A stretch of DNA of 64,000 bases from CAVVEC01 sp963747105. GTDB taxonomy: Bacteria > Acidobacteriota > Terriglobia > Terriglobales > Acidobacteriaceae. Positions within the stretch are counted from its first letter, which is position 1. Each line of letters begins with the position of its first letter. A model generated the notes under the pieces. The model worked only from the letters and a program-made list of their open reading frames with translations, did not search any database and had not been told where the DNA came from. The stretch is taken from assembly GCA_963747105.1 (NCBI GenBank), contig CAVVEC010000016.1, positions 744,001 through 808,000 on the forward strand, in the 5' to 3' direction. Made by a program: the position numbers and the translations under genes. Shown piece by piece: positions 27,566-35,919 of the stretch.

Positions 27566-27751
27566 TTAGCGGCCATGCACTCTGGCGTGGCATGCCGTGC
27601 ACAACGTAATCAAGTTTTCCTTGGCGTCGCCTCCCGAATGGCTGCGGAATTCTTTGTGGTGAACCTCAAGGTTTGACATCGCGCCACACGCTTGGCATCT
27701 CCAGCCATCTCGGCGCAGCCCCTGGTTGCGGAGCAGATCATCTTCAAACAA
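27566..27751 (-). CDS. Small HNH endonuclease-like protein, copy 1
   Basis: The 61-residue frame contains LRRDGWRCQACG, then SNLEVHHKEFRSHSGGD and ENLITLCTACHARVHGR. The two CxxC pairs, the HH and the final H-A-R-V-H form a complete compact HNH nuclease core with zinc ligands. It is shorter than most HNH proteins and lacks any fused domain. Its N-terminus runs out of a truncated copy of the neighbouring small gene (27745-27876), so its own start is uncertain. A second copy lies at 29099. A nicking or homing function is possible but unproved. Confidence 0.65.
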   Translation of the reverse strand: MFEDDLLRNQGLRRDGWRCQACGAMSNLEVHHKEFRSHSGGDAKENLITLCTACHARVHGR

Positions 27752-27876
27752 TAGCCGCGTGACGTGTCGGTGCCGAGCATCAGAGCTGCCCTCTCGATCG
27801 CCTGCTCGACGACCGGGATCTGGCTTTTGTACAGCTTGAAATTGCCTAGACGTTGCAACTGCAATATCCTTGCCAC
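27745..27876 (-). pseudogene. Truncated copy 2 of the small gene at 26295
   Basis: A GTG at 27876 opens ARILQLQRLGNFKLYKSQIP, followed by ALMLGTDTSRGYCLKM, closely matching the middle of the 26295-26758 product. It is cut off where the HNH frame begins. The nucleotide match includes a shared stretch of ATCTGGCTTTTGTACAGC. This copy is unbroken across the site where copy 1 has its frameshift. Its start codon lies in the vapBC operator region. Confidence 0.6.
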
Positions 27877-27905
27877 AAGGATTCTATCCTTGTTATAGTA
27901 AGGAT
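27866..27905 (+). promoter_or_regulatory. Two palindromes, probable VapB operator
   Basis: ATCCTT and AAGGAT form an inverted repeat at 27866-27882 and again at 27886-27905, ending just at the start codon of the AbrB-type antitoxin (27906). The two sites share the same half-sites on one DNA stretch, as expected for cooperative autoregulation of a toxin-antitoxin operon. Confidence 0.75.
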
Positions 27906-28217
27906 ATGAGCAAGGTCACCAGCAAATTGCAACTGACTGTGCCCAAGGCGATCGCCGACCAATACGGGATTCGACCTGGCGACGAATTGCAGTGGACTCC
28001 GGCGGGCGAGAGCATTCGCATCGAGCTCGTGCACCGCCGAACCAAGGCAGGGCAGCCATTGACCCTAAGGGAAAGAATCGAGTTGTTTGATCGAAGCAAT
28101 GAACGTCTTGGCAAGATTCAGGGAGAACGGCTGAAGAAAGCAGCTCGTTCGGAGACTCGCCACCAAGATCGGGGATGGACGCGAGAAGAACTCTATGATC
28201 GTGGCTTCCCTCGTTGA
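27906..28217 (+). CDS. vapB: VapB-type antitoxin, AbrB swapped-hairpin fold
   Basis: The 103-residue protein starts MSKVTSKLQLTVPKAIADQY and GIRPGDELQWTPAGESIRIE, a clear AbrB/MazE-type swapped-hairpin DNA-binding domain. A charged helical tail (LTLRERIELFDRSNERLGKI) follows, which would wrap the toxin. It overlaps the PIN toxin gene by 23 bases, so the two are coupled. The start at 27906 is chosen because the domain starts there; an upstream frame only adds non-family residues. Operator palindromes lie directly in front. Confidence 0.88.
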   Translation: MSKVTSKLQLTVPKAIADQYGIRPGDELQWTPAGESIRIELVHRRTKAGQPLTLRERIELFDRSNERLGKIQGERLKKAARSETRHQDRGWTREELYDRGFPR

Positions 28218-28629
28218 TACCAACATTCTCGTTTACCGGTGTGATCCGCGATATCCAGAGAAACGCGAGACCGCGCGTGCACTTTTGCGGCAGGGCCTGG
28301 TTCAAGACCGCCTGCGGATTCCGCACCAAGCGCTGGTGGAATTCGTTTCCGTTGTGACACGCGTGTGGCCGGACGGTCATTCCCTATTACCTCGTGAAGA
28401 GGCGTGGCGCCAATCCGAGGACCTGATGGCCGAGTTTGCTGTTCTTTACCCCAACGCTCATGTGGTCAGGACAGCGTTGCGAGGTATGGCCGCCTATCAA
28501 CTGTCTTGGTTTGATGCGCATCTCTGGGCGTACGCGGAATACTACGGCTTGCCCGAGATTATCTCTGAGGATTTCGAGCACGGCAGACTTTATGGCAGTG
28601 TGCGCGTTCGCAACCCGTTTCTTCGGTAG
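28195..28629 (+). CDS. vapC: VapC-type PIN-domain ribonuclease toxin
   Basis: The 144-residue PIN protein has all the acidic active-site residues: D8 in VDTNILVYR, E49 in ALVEFVSV, D107 in SWFDAHLWAYAE and D126 in IISEDFEHG. The family is a magnesium-dependent RNase that cleaves tRNA or rRNA when free of antitoxin. It overlaps vapB. Length and motifs are normal and no break is seen, so the module looks functional. Its last 40 bases overlap the opposite-strand zeta-toxin remnant. Confidence 0.92.
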   Translation: MIVASLVDTNILVYRCDPRYPEKRETARALLRQGLVQDRLRIPHQALVEFVSVVTRVWPDGHSLLPREEAWRQSEDLMAEFAVLYPNAHVVRTALRGMAAYQLSWFDAHLWAYAEYYGLPEIISEDFEHGRLYGSVRVRNPFLR

Positions 28630-28855
28630 TCGCACGTACACGCAAAGACCTCAGGGGCAAACGTCGCTTGGCAAACGATTTGAAGCACCATCTTCCCCGC
28701 GCGGAGCGCGGCAGTCTCAGGAGGAAATGGTGCCATCCCCTGCGCAATCAAGTCGGCATTGACGAAATTCTTACAATCCGCGTAGTTCGGCAGAAACTCC
28801 TGTGCGAACGTGGTCTTGCCCACGCCATCGGTCCCGCGATGATAAAGAGATCCAT
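28590..28855 (-). pseudogene. Zeta-toxin-like kinase remnant
   Basis: ATG 28855 gives MDLFIIAG, then a one-base shift inside the P-loop. The next frame reads GKTTFAQEFLPNYADCKNFV and NADLIAQGMAPFPPETAALR, matching the N-terminal part of zeta-toxin-like UDP-GlcNAc or small-molecule kinases. It stops after about 80 residues, less than half the usual length. No partner antitoxin is present. The break in Walker A and the missing C-terminus make it inactive. Confidence 0.65.
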
Positions 28856-29098
28856 GACGCTTCCCATCCTACCGAATCTGAGCACCTTCGTCACACTTCA
28901 CTGCGGGTACGTCAATACGTGGCGGCGAGTCTTTCTAGTTGGGAAACCGATTCCGGCTAGAACTGCGAAGTTCACCGATTAGTTCCGAATGATGGCGCGG
29001 CAATGGTAAAGCGCCTCCACAAAAGGGGCGGCCACTTCGTGGAGATTTTTCTCGCAGGGAATGCCTTTGCCGGTTAATGGGTAGTGGCCGTGAGCGAG

Positions 29099-29287
29099 TC
29101 ATCCCGTCTGGCCGTGAACGGATGCATGGCACATGGAGCATAACGTGATCAGGTTCTCTTCGGAGTCGTAGCCGGAGTGACTGCGAAACTGTTTGGGATG
29201 GACTTCCAGGTTCGACATGGTACCGCATGATTGACACCGCCAGCCATCGCGACGCAGGATCTCCTGGCGCAGACTTTCGTACGGCAA
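29099..29287 (-). CDS. Small HNH-like protein, copy 2, catalytic His changed
   Basis: From a TTG at 29287 the 62-residue frame reads LRQEILRRDGWRCQSCG, SNLEVHPKQFRSHSGYD and ENLITLCSMCHASVHGQTG. It is about 75 percent identical to copy 1 at 27566 over the core. The zinc-binding CxxC pairs are kept, but the second His of the HH pair, the general base in HNH enzymes, is Pro. The protein is thus probably inactive as a nuclease or is a decaying copy. It has a cleaner N-terminus than copy 1, so this one shows the natural start of the family. Confidence 0.62.
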   Translation of the reverse strand: MPYESLRQEILRRDGWRCQSCGTMSNLEVHPKQFRSHSGYDSEENLITLCSMCHASVHGQTG

Positions 29288-29376
29288 GGGATCCTACGGG
29301 GCGCGAGCAACGAAATGCCGTTCCTTCAGCAGGCTGAGCATCGATCCCGCGACGAGCCTTCTGTGAAAGGAGAAAT

Positions 29377-29766
29377 ATGACGGAACGGAACAGTCGCCCA
29401 GCCGTTGTGCATATGCAGAAGCTGAAAGCAGAACCTGGGACAAATCTCCCTTCGCTCAGCGAGGCGAGGCTTAAGGAACTGATCGAACAAGCGATCGTGG
29501 ATGCTTACGGCGAAGAAGAACAAGCAGGCGGTTTTTTCACCATGATTGAGGAACACCTAGCGTTGCCGTTCCCTGTGAAGGTCCTCGGCGTCGATGCTGA
29601 CGTGGAGAAGGTCGACATGACGCTAGATGGCCAAATTGTTGCCATTTGCCGTCGAGGCAAAACGCGCCAGAAGATCCCAATCCTGGACCTGCCTTTGCCA
29701 ACGCCGGCACCGGCAGGCGTGGAATGGATTGTCGCTTATCGCCACTGGCGCCGAGGGTCCTGGTGA
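29377..29766 (+). CDS. Conserved hypothetical protein, first of a coupled pair
   Basis: The 129-residue acidic protein starts at ATG 29377 with GAAAGGAG upstream. It has a helical N-terminus (LPSLSEARLKELIEQAIVDA) and a central EEEQAGGFFTMIEEHLALPF. The C-terminal half is beta-rich with VKVLGVDADVEKVDMTLDGQ and the pattern IPILDLPLPTPAPAGVEWIV. I have seen similar proteins annotated as calcium-binding in many bacteria, but I cannot confirm this here. The stop overlaps the GTG start of the next gene (GTGA at 29763-29766), so both are made together. Confidence 0.7.
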   Translation: MTERNSRPAVVHMQKLKAEPGTNLPSLSEARLKELIEQAIVDAYGEEEQAGGFFTMIEEHLALPFPVKVLGVDADVEKVDMTLDGQIVAICRRGKTRQKIPILDLPLPTPAPAGVEWIVAYRHWRRGSW

Positions 29767-30907
29767 GCGAATACCAGTATTACGATTTCCGCGCAATCGA
29801 CCGTCCGCTGACAAAAAACAGAGATGGCCGCGCTACGTTCGATCTCGACGCGGGCCGCAATCACCACAACCAGCTTCACGAACCCACTACGAATGGGGAG
29901 ACCTGAAAGCCAATCCGAGCAAGCTGCTGGAGAAATATTTTGACGCTTTTGTCTACTTCGCGAACTGGGGGACGCATGAGTTCTATATTCGCCTCCCGCA
30001 GCAATCGGTTGACTACAAGTTGCTCAAAGCCATGATCCCAGGCGAGACCGTACGTGTGCGAAGAACCGCGAGATTCGTGATCGTTGAATTTGGATGTGAG
30101 TCGGAGTGGGATGGCGAGGACGACGGGACCGGATGGATGGCCTCCCTGATGCCTCTGCGCTCAGACCTGCTTCGCGGCGACCTCCGATGCCTGTATCTCG
30201 GCTGGCTTCGCCGTGCGCAGGATGGAGGGCTTGATGAAGATGAAATGGAGCCGCCTGTGCCTGCAGGCTTGCAAGAATTGTCCGGTTCCCTCGATGCTCT
30301 GATCGAATTCCTCGAAATCAACGAGGATCTCGTCGAGGTTGCCGCACAGGCTTCAAAACCACTCGCTGCTGGACCGAGCCGCAAAGAGCTGTCCGCATGG
30401 ATTCGAGGCCTGCCTGAAAAGGACAAGAACGAGTTACTCATTACTGCGGTCGTGGAACAGGGTGAGCGCTGGCGAAACGACCTCATGCGGCGTTTCCGGC
30501 GTACGGACTTACAGCGACCCTCTGACGTGCACTTTGCAAACGAACGGCGGAAGGTGGGCAATCTTCTGGCAGCGGCCCACGCGCGAGCGAAGGAAAGAAT
30601 CCGCCAGATGAACGAACGGCGCGCGGTAGAAGAGGCAAGACGAAAGGCCGAGGACGAGGCAAACCGAGCTCGCTATCTCGATCAACTAGGGCGACGCGAA
30701 CCGGAAATCTGGGAGCAGGTCGCCGTACATATCCTGAAGCGGCAGCCCAACGCCTATGCCAGGGCGGTTGGCTTGCTGACCGACTTGCATGATCTCGCAG
30801 TCCGCCGGGGCACGAGGGCCAAATTTCAGATGGAACTTGAGAAGATCCGGCAGGCACACGCCGCCAAGGAGAGCTTCTTGCGTCGACTTGCCAAGGCAAA
30901 CTTGTAG
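29763..30907 (+). pseudogene. Conserved hypothetical protein, second of a coupled pair, two frameshifts near the start
   Basis: GTG 29763 begins SEYQYYDFRAIDRPLT. A shifted frame gives MAALRSISTRAAITTTSFTN, and a third gives HYEWGDLKANPSKLLEKYFD, FVYFANWGTHEFYIRLP and a long helical C-terminus rich in Arg and Glu (IRQMNERRAVEEARRKAEDE). The two shifts are at an A-run near 29813-29818 (one A too few) and at ACCCAC near 29881 (one C too many). Both are homopolymer positions, so errors are likely. The repaired protein has about 380 residues, like homologues I remember as hypothetical and linked to SWIM-domain proteins. Its role is unknown. Confidence 0.65.
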
Positions 30908-31031
30908 GTGGTAAGCAAGTTCACAGCCCTGTGCTGGTGTCGCCCAGGATGTCGCATGTCGCCTGTAAGTTTGCTTCATCTAATTTTGGTATGGCAGTCA
31001 TCCAACCGCATCCCTTTCTCGCCGCTGTCTC

Positions 31032-32597
31032 TCATGAAGAAGGCTTCGGGACCGGAGGCAGCGGTTCGCCGGCCAGTCCTTTCTTAACGAAGCCGGCCAG
31101 GAAATCTGTAAAGGGAACAATGTCCTGGCCGACGCTCGCTTTTTCGAGGGCGTCCATATAAGTCTTGCGGGCTCCGACAGGTATGACTGTCCATGGATAG
31201 CCGCCTGACGCGAGCATCAGATTCATCAGAAAACGCCCCATGCGGCCGTTTCCATCCATATAAGGATGGATGTACACGAATACAAAATGCCCCAGCACAA
31301 CGCGCACCGCCGGGTCCGTTTCCTCGCGCAACAGGTCGAAAAAAGTGGGCATGGCATCCCGCACCGCCTCGCGGTTAAGCGGGACATGCATGGACCGGCG
31401 AATATAAACCTGCCCGTTGCGATAGCCGGCAAGGTCGGCGGCCTTTAACAAGCCTGCCGTTACACTCGGGGCAAACATCTCCCGATACCACGTTCCGTGA
31501 TCTTCATCTGCGACCAAGCCTGGATTTTCGCCATGCAGAACCCTATCGACACTTTTGTGAACAGCTTGATAGGCCTGCCAATACCCGCGCGCAGCCATGG
31601 CATTCCGCTGTTGCCGGTCTTCTTCATTCGTTTCTGGATTCCACGCGCCACTGCGGACGCGTTCAATCAGCCCAGGAGTGATGCGATAACCTTCGATCGA
31701 CAGTGAATGATAGGCATCGGTCACGTAAGCATCGTCGACGCGTTTCATGTAAGCGCTGATATTGCGCGGCAAACCTGGAGCCTTCGGGAAGCGGCCGATG
31801 ACGGCGTCCCGCATCTTCTGCCACAGCAGCCTTATGCGATTCACATAAGGTGATGTTTCGCGGGCGGGCAAAGCAAGGTATGCCTTGTCCTTAAAGGGGT
31901 CGTTTTCACGTACATCGTACCCCGCCGCAGACATGGTCTTCGTAATATCATCCGCGATGCGGTCACGTCCGCTGTTGCGGAATGCACCCGCAAGGCGACC
32001 GGCAATCGTGCTGTGGCCACCTTCCAGAAGCCGGGCAAGAAGGCCGGACGCATCGCGGATCATCGGCAGTGCTGCACGTACATCCGTTGAATTGCGGGAA
32101 AAATAATGGGGCGAACACGTAATCAGGGCAGACTCCAGCGAGAAAATACGTATACCTTGCTTTTCCTTCCTGTCGTCTGCTGCAGGCAGTGCCGCACGAA
32201 GGTCCAGCAAGGATGTCCCGTGCGGGAGCTTGGTGACTTTGTTGCGGGCTTTGGGAGACCTCACGACAAGCTGCCGGGGGACCGTCCAGTTGCCTCCATG
32301 CAGGGACAAGGAGTGCTCCGGCGAGAGGCACCAGTCTTTGCCAAAGCGCCCTTCCAGATAGACAGCGCAAAAGCGCCAGAACGATGCATACCAGGCCGTG
32401 CTCTCTGCCTTCGCTTCATCCGGGCGGCTTGGGATATACCAGCCTTTTATGACCTCCTGGAGAAAGCCGTTTGCAAGAAGGCGCTCTCGATGGGTGCGCG
32501 ACAGATCCCTTGCTCGTATGGCGGCCGCCCTGTTGGAATTCTGGAGCTTGCCTAGAATTTCTAAAGATTGTGCGAGCTTTTCTGACGGTGTCGACAT
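31032..32597 (-). CDS. fic: Fic-domain protein with N-terminal AbiEi-like winged helix
   Basis: The 521-residue protein has a winged-helix N-terminus (RTHRERLLANGFLQEVIKGW, then YIPSRP) followed by a domain similar to AbiEi-type transcriptional antitoxins. The C-terminal Fic domain has the full active motif HPYMDGNGRMGR near residue 445 and the inhibitory-helix motif SLSIEG near residue 300. Fic enzymes transfer AMP or other nucleotide parts to target proteins; the S-x-x-x-E-G helix blocks ATP until removed. All key residues are present. The DNA-binding part and the four operator-like repeats just upstream of its start suggest it controls its own promoter. No separate antitoxin gene is present. 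Confidence 0.9.
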   Translation of the reverse strand: MSTPSEKLAQSLEILGKLQNSNRAAAIRARDLSRTHRERLLANGFLQEVIKGWYIPSRPDEAKAESTAWYASFWRFCAVYLEGRFGKDWCLSPEHSLSLHGGNWTVPRQLVVRSPKARNKVTKLPHGTSLLDLRAALPAADDRKEKQGIRIFSLESALITCSPHYFSRNSTDVRAALPMIRDASGLLARLLEGGHSTIAGRLAGAFRNSGRDRIADDITKTMSAAGYDVRENDPFKDKAYLALPARETSPYVNRIRLLWQKMRDAVIGRFPKAPGLPRNISAYMKRVDDAYVTDAYHSLSIEGYRITPGLIERVRSGAWNPETNEEDRQQRNAMAARGYWQAYQAVHKSVDRVLHGENPGLVADEDHGTWYREMFAPSVTAGLLKAADLAGYRNGQVYIRRSMHVPLNREAVRDAMPTFFDLLREETDPAVRVVLGHFVFVYIHPYMDGNGRMGRFLMNLMLASGGYPWTVIPVGARKTYMDALEKASVGQDIVPFTDFLAGFVKKGLAGEPLPPVPKPSS

Positions 32598-32612
32598 GAG
32601 AGTGTCTTCAGG

Positions 32613-32690
32613 TTAGCTTATTGCGTCGTGTTATTATTAGCTCATTATGGTGTACACGTATTAGCTTAAGATGTCGAGCTAAAATTAGCT
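32613..32690 (-). promoter_or_regulatory. Four TTAGCT repeats at exact 24-bp spacing upstream of fic
   Basis: On the plus strand TTAGCT occurs at 32613, 32637, 32661 and 32685, always 24 bases apart. The sequences between them differ, so this is not a simple tandem duplication. The last copy is also half of the palindrome AGCTAAAATTAGCT (32677-32690). The nearest repeat is 16 bases from the fic start codon. This is the layout of an operator array for a multimeric regulator. Confidence 0.8.
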
Positions 32691-32849
32691 TGTTCTGCTG
32701 ATGATCGTCGCGCGTCAACGGTTCCGCTGTGCCAAACCGCTGAAAACACCACGTAAATCGCAGCGCGTCACCGACTCCCCGGTCGGAGATTGCAGCCCAG
32801 CACGCTGCGCAGATGCCCCCCGGATCCCCTTTCCCGCACTGTTTCGTCA

Positions 32850-33439
32850 GTTCAACGCCCACTTTACGGCACCACCAGCAAGGGCGGCGTTTCCAATGAC
32901 GGAACAGTGTTCAAGCTCGGTTCAAGCTCGATACTACCGGCAAGGAGACCGTCCTCTATAGCTTCAAAGGAGGCAAGGATGGGGCATCCCCACTCGCAGG
33001 ACTGCTGCGAGACTCCGCCGGCAATCTCTACAGCACGACCGGCGCAGGCGGCGGAACCGGCTGCAAGAACAATGCCGGCTGCGGAACGGTATTCAAGGTG
33101 GCTAACACAAAAGAGACCGTGCTGTACCGCTTCACCGGAGGTGCAGACGGCGGGACGCCATGGACGGGGACTTTGCTGCGAGACGCAGCCGGCAACCTCT
33201 ACGGCACCACCGGCGCAGGCGGCGCTTCCAACGCCGGAACGGTGTTCAAGCTCGATACCACAAACAAGGAGACGGTCCTGTATAGCTTCACCGGTGGAAC
33301 GGACGGAGGGCTTCCCTTAGCAGGGCTGGTGCAAGACGCCGCGGGCAATCTCTACAGCACCACTTTCTACAGCGGCGCTGACAGCTTCGGCGTCGTGTTC
33401 AAGCGGGACAGGAGTGGCAAAGGAAACCGTGCTGTTTAG
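32850..33439 (+). pseudogene. GloVer-repeat protein remnant
   Basis: Several frames together give repeat units of the GloVer type: NAHFYGTTSKGGVSNDGTVF, then LYSFKGGKDGASPLAGLLRD, LYRFTGGADGGTPWTGTLLR and LYSFTGGTDGGLPLAGLVQD. There is no start or signal peptide, and the ends do not match a normal protein (last frame ends KGNRAV). It is an internal fragment of a gene with at least two frame changes. The unit sequence is closest to the 21945 and 43410 proteins. Confidence 0.7.
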
Positions 33440-33764
33440 GCTTTCTTGGCTCTCTCTACTGATCCACTACGAAGCGGACCAGACTGTTTCCCGGGTTCCG
33501 CGTTGTCGTACTCGCCTCTGTGCCACCAGACGCCTCCAAGGCTAACCATAGTATGACACTGCAAAGCGTTGCATCTTGACTTCCCGCGGGGTTCGCCAGC
33601 AGAGTTGTGATGGGTAGACGCGCCGCATTTCCCGTCTCCCCGTTCAAAGCCGCCTTGTGTGTGACCTCAGCTCAGCGTCAGTTTCGGGCCGGTTTCGTGC
33701 GCCAGTCTGCGGGCTGGTTGTGGTTCACGGTTCCATTCATTTCGTGGGTTTGGAGGACAAGCTG
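33440..33764. other. Intergenic region, no gene seen
   Basis: About 325 bases between two GloVer remnants. I see no ribosome site, conserved frame or RNA structure in it. Confidence 0.5.
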
Positions 33765-33950
33765 ATGCGAGTTCGGGCAAGCAAGATTGTCGCCACCATG
33801 CTGCTTCTGATCACTGGCTGCTGGGCAGCCAATACGGAGAAAACGCTCTTCACTTTCACGGGCAACACCACAGGCACTTACCCGTACGGCGGGGTTACGC
33901 TCGATAAGGCGGGCCATGTCTACGGAACCGCCCTATTGGTCAGTGAGGTC
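33765..33950 (+). pseudogene. GloVer-repeat protein, N-terminal remnant
   Basis: ATG 33765 starts a signal peptide (SKIVATMLLLITGCWAANT) and one and a half repeats (LFTFTGNTTGTYPYGGVTLD, then KAGHVYGTALL). After LLVSE the frame goes on without any repeat pattern. This is the start of a GloVer gene whose body has been lost. It may once have been joined to the fragment at 32850, or be a separate copy. Confidence 0.65.
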
Positions 33951-34040
33951 ACGTATGTTTGCAATCGTCATCGAATCGGCTCCAATGAACACACAGGCGC
34001 AGAACGAACGGAAGAACTTCCTGTTCTCAGGATATTTGCA

Positions 34041-34556
34041 TCAACGAGTCCCGCACAGCGGCCCGATCCACTTGGCGTTGAAGGTTGATGTTGTGGCGGG
34101 AGTCGTGCCCTGATTTTCGGTGAAGAATTGCAGCGAACCCTCGGCCTCCTCGGGACTGAGCGCGCCGATGCGAAGCGCACTCTCCGTCTTCATTCCCTGA
34201 TCGGTGCACTCGCCACGCATTTCCACGCGGCTGCTGGTCGAGGTCAGTACGGCCCAGCTACAAGATTTATGGAGAAGACGAAACGGCATCCCGCGTTCGA
34301 GTTCCTGTTTTGTGAGACATTGTTTTGCGTTGATCGTTTTCTGCGGGTCCGCGCTTCGAGCCTTCATTCTCTCTTCAACCCGCGCACGCTGCTCGGGAGT
34401 GAGTTTCTGCAAGAGCGCAGCGGGCAGCATATTGTCATCGCCGGCGCCGGTGGTGGTCGTTATCTCCCACAGACCGGTCTTGAGGTTCAAGGGTACCACC
34501 TTGTGCGCAGCAACTGAAACGCACAAAGTGAGCACCGCCAAAGAGATTCGTCGCAT
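34041..34556 (-). CDS. Exported DUF3617-family protein
   Basis: The 171-residue protein has a short signal peptide (RRISLAVLTLCVSVAAHKVV) followed by PLNLKTGLWEITTTTGAGDD, the typical DUF3617 opening. LTPEQRARVEERMKARSADP, KQCLTKQELERG, CSWAVLTSTSSRVEMRGECT and the C-terminal AKWIGPLCG come next. Four cysteines are likely to form two disulfides in the periplasm. The family is widespread in Acidobacteriota and Proteobacteria without an assigned function. It lies opposite to the GloVer remnant and alone. Confidence 0.85.
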   Translation of the reverse strand: MRRISLAVLTLCVSVAAHKVVPLNLKTGLWEITTTTGAGDDNMLPAALLQKLTPEQRARVEERMKARSADPQKTINAKQCLTKQELERGMPFRLLHKSCSWAVLTSTSSRVEMRGECTDQGMKTESALRIGALSPEEAEGSLQFFTENQGTTPATTSTFNAKWIGPLCGTR

Positions 34557-34724
34557 GGGCTCAAAGTTTCGCGCCTCCGCTCTTAGTTCTTACTTCCTGG
34601 AAGCGGATCGCTTCAGGTCTGCCAATCTCGCCGCTGGCGTTCAGTCCGGCGGCACCAATCCCGCTGAACTGGAGCCTGCCCATTCTTCAGCGAATGTTAT
34701 CTCCGTGTATCCTCAGCTCAAGCG

Positions 34725-34815
34725 TTAGGCGCCTTTGCCTTCGAGCTTGATAGACTGTGGACTCCCCGGCACGCTGTCCTTGATGGTGACTTGAGCGGTG
34801 CGTTTTGTGTTGTGT
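34725..34815 (-). pseudogene. C-terminal remnant of a choice-of-anchor D (ASPM-SPD-2-Hydin) domain
   Basis: The frame reads AKHNTKRTAQVTIKDSVPGS and ends SIKLEGKGA at TAA 34725-34727. The same end, SIKDSVPGSPQSIKLEGKG, closes the FG-GAP protein at 35920. The DNA of the last 75 or so bases is nearly identical in both places. Nothing else of the domain is left here. Confidence 0.7.
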
Positions 34816-34896
34816 TTTGCGAGCCATGATCTTCTCCGTTCATTTTGTGAAGTTGGTAATCACGTCTTTCAGTTCGCTCGCGACAGAACCGTCGGC

Positions 34897-35844
34897 TCAG
34901 TTTATCGGCCCCCTCTCTCGGTGCATGTTTCTGCCGACGTAGGTCTTTGCTCCAGAAACCGGAGTGGCCAGGAAACCGTGCCCGTCACCCGGAACAGGGC
35001 TATTCCAGTTGCCGTCGACCTGCCCGGAATCGTTGATTTCGAAAGCGTAAGTGTCCACGGCACCTGGGTAATCCAAGGTGGCAAGGGTCCCGCTGATGTC
35101 GGTGAATCCGTGATACGCCCCACTGCTGTCGCTGTACCAGCCCGCGACATCGGCTGCGTCGTTAATGCCTCCGGCAACGGTGTCACTTGCGCCCGGATAG
35201 TTGATCGTCGTGTAACTGCCTCCGCTGAGCAGATAACCCTGCAGACCGGTCTCGAACTTGGGATCGCTCAGGCTGTAACCACCGGCGATCTGTTCCTTAT
35301 CGTTGATCGCCTCGGCCTCACTACTGGCCGCTCCTGAAGGGTCTATGTTGGTGAACGTGCCACCTTTCAGCTTGAAGCTGTGAATTGCGGTGCCGTCGTA
35401 ATAGAAACCAACGATCGTTCCAGAGTTGTTCACCCCGTAACCGACTGTTTCGAGAGCCCCGGGATAGTCGAAGCTGGTGTACTTTGTCCCGACCAAAAGA
35501 AAACCATGCACGTTCCCGCTCTTGTCTTCGTAGCTTCCAACAACCTTACCGTTTCCACTCACGCCTTCCGGACACGTGCCCGTTCCGCCGGGATAGTTCA
35601 GGGGCTTGAAAACCCCGTGGGACAACAGGGAGCCGGCCTGACCGCCGAATGCGTAGCTAAAGTCGGTGACGACATAGCAAACCGGGAACACATCCCTGTT
35701 GTTGTTGTCGTTCACAGTGGTTGCCGCGGCCCCGGGAACGTCAGTACTGCGGAAGACATACTGTTGGGCCCAGGCCGAACGTGCTTCCAGCCCAATCAGC
35801 AGAATGACAAGCGTGCTTGCGAACAGCAAATTTCTGTGCCTCAT
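34897..35844 (-). CDS. Exported HAF-repeat protein
   Basis: The 315-residue protein has a signal peptide (LLFASTLVILLIGLEARSAW, then AQQ) and about six HAF repeats: GVSGNGKVVGSYEDKSGNVH, GVNNSGTIVGFYYDGTAIHS, GGINDAADVAGWYSDSSGAY and so on, alternating with Y-T-x-x-D-Y-P-G strands. It is a paralogue of the protein at 19267. It ends with a basic tail (GRNMHRERGPIN). Its ATG is preceded by GGAGAA. The role is unknown; export to the periplasm or outside is inferred from the signal peptide. Confidence 0.88.
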   Translation of the reverse strand: MRHRNLLFASTLVILLIGLEARSAWAQQYVFRSTDVPGAAATTVNDNNNRDVFPVCYVVTDFSYAFGGQAGSLLSHGVFKPLNYPGGTGTCPEGVSGNGKVVGSYEDKSGNVHGFLLVGTKYTSFDYPGALETVGYGVNNSGTIVGFYYDGTAIHSFKLKGGTFTNIDPSGAASSEAEAINDKEQIAGGYSLSDPKFETGLQGYLLSGGSYTTINYPGASDTVAGGINDAADVAGWYSDSSGAYHGFTDISGTLATLDYPGAVDTYAFEINDSGQVDGNWNSPVPGDGHGFLATPVSGAKTYVGRNMHRERGPIN

Positions 35845-35919
35845 TGAAGTTTTCTCCGTTTTTTGTAGCTCAGTGTGATTGTGTGCGCGTAAGTTCCACT
35901 CTTGCGTCAGTTCGTATCT

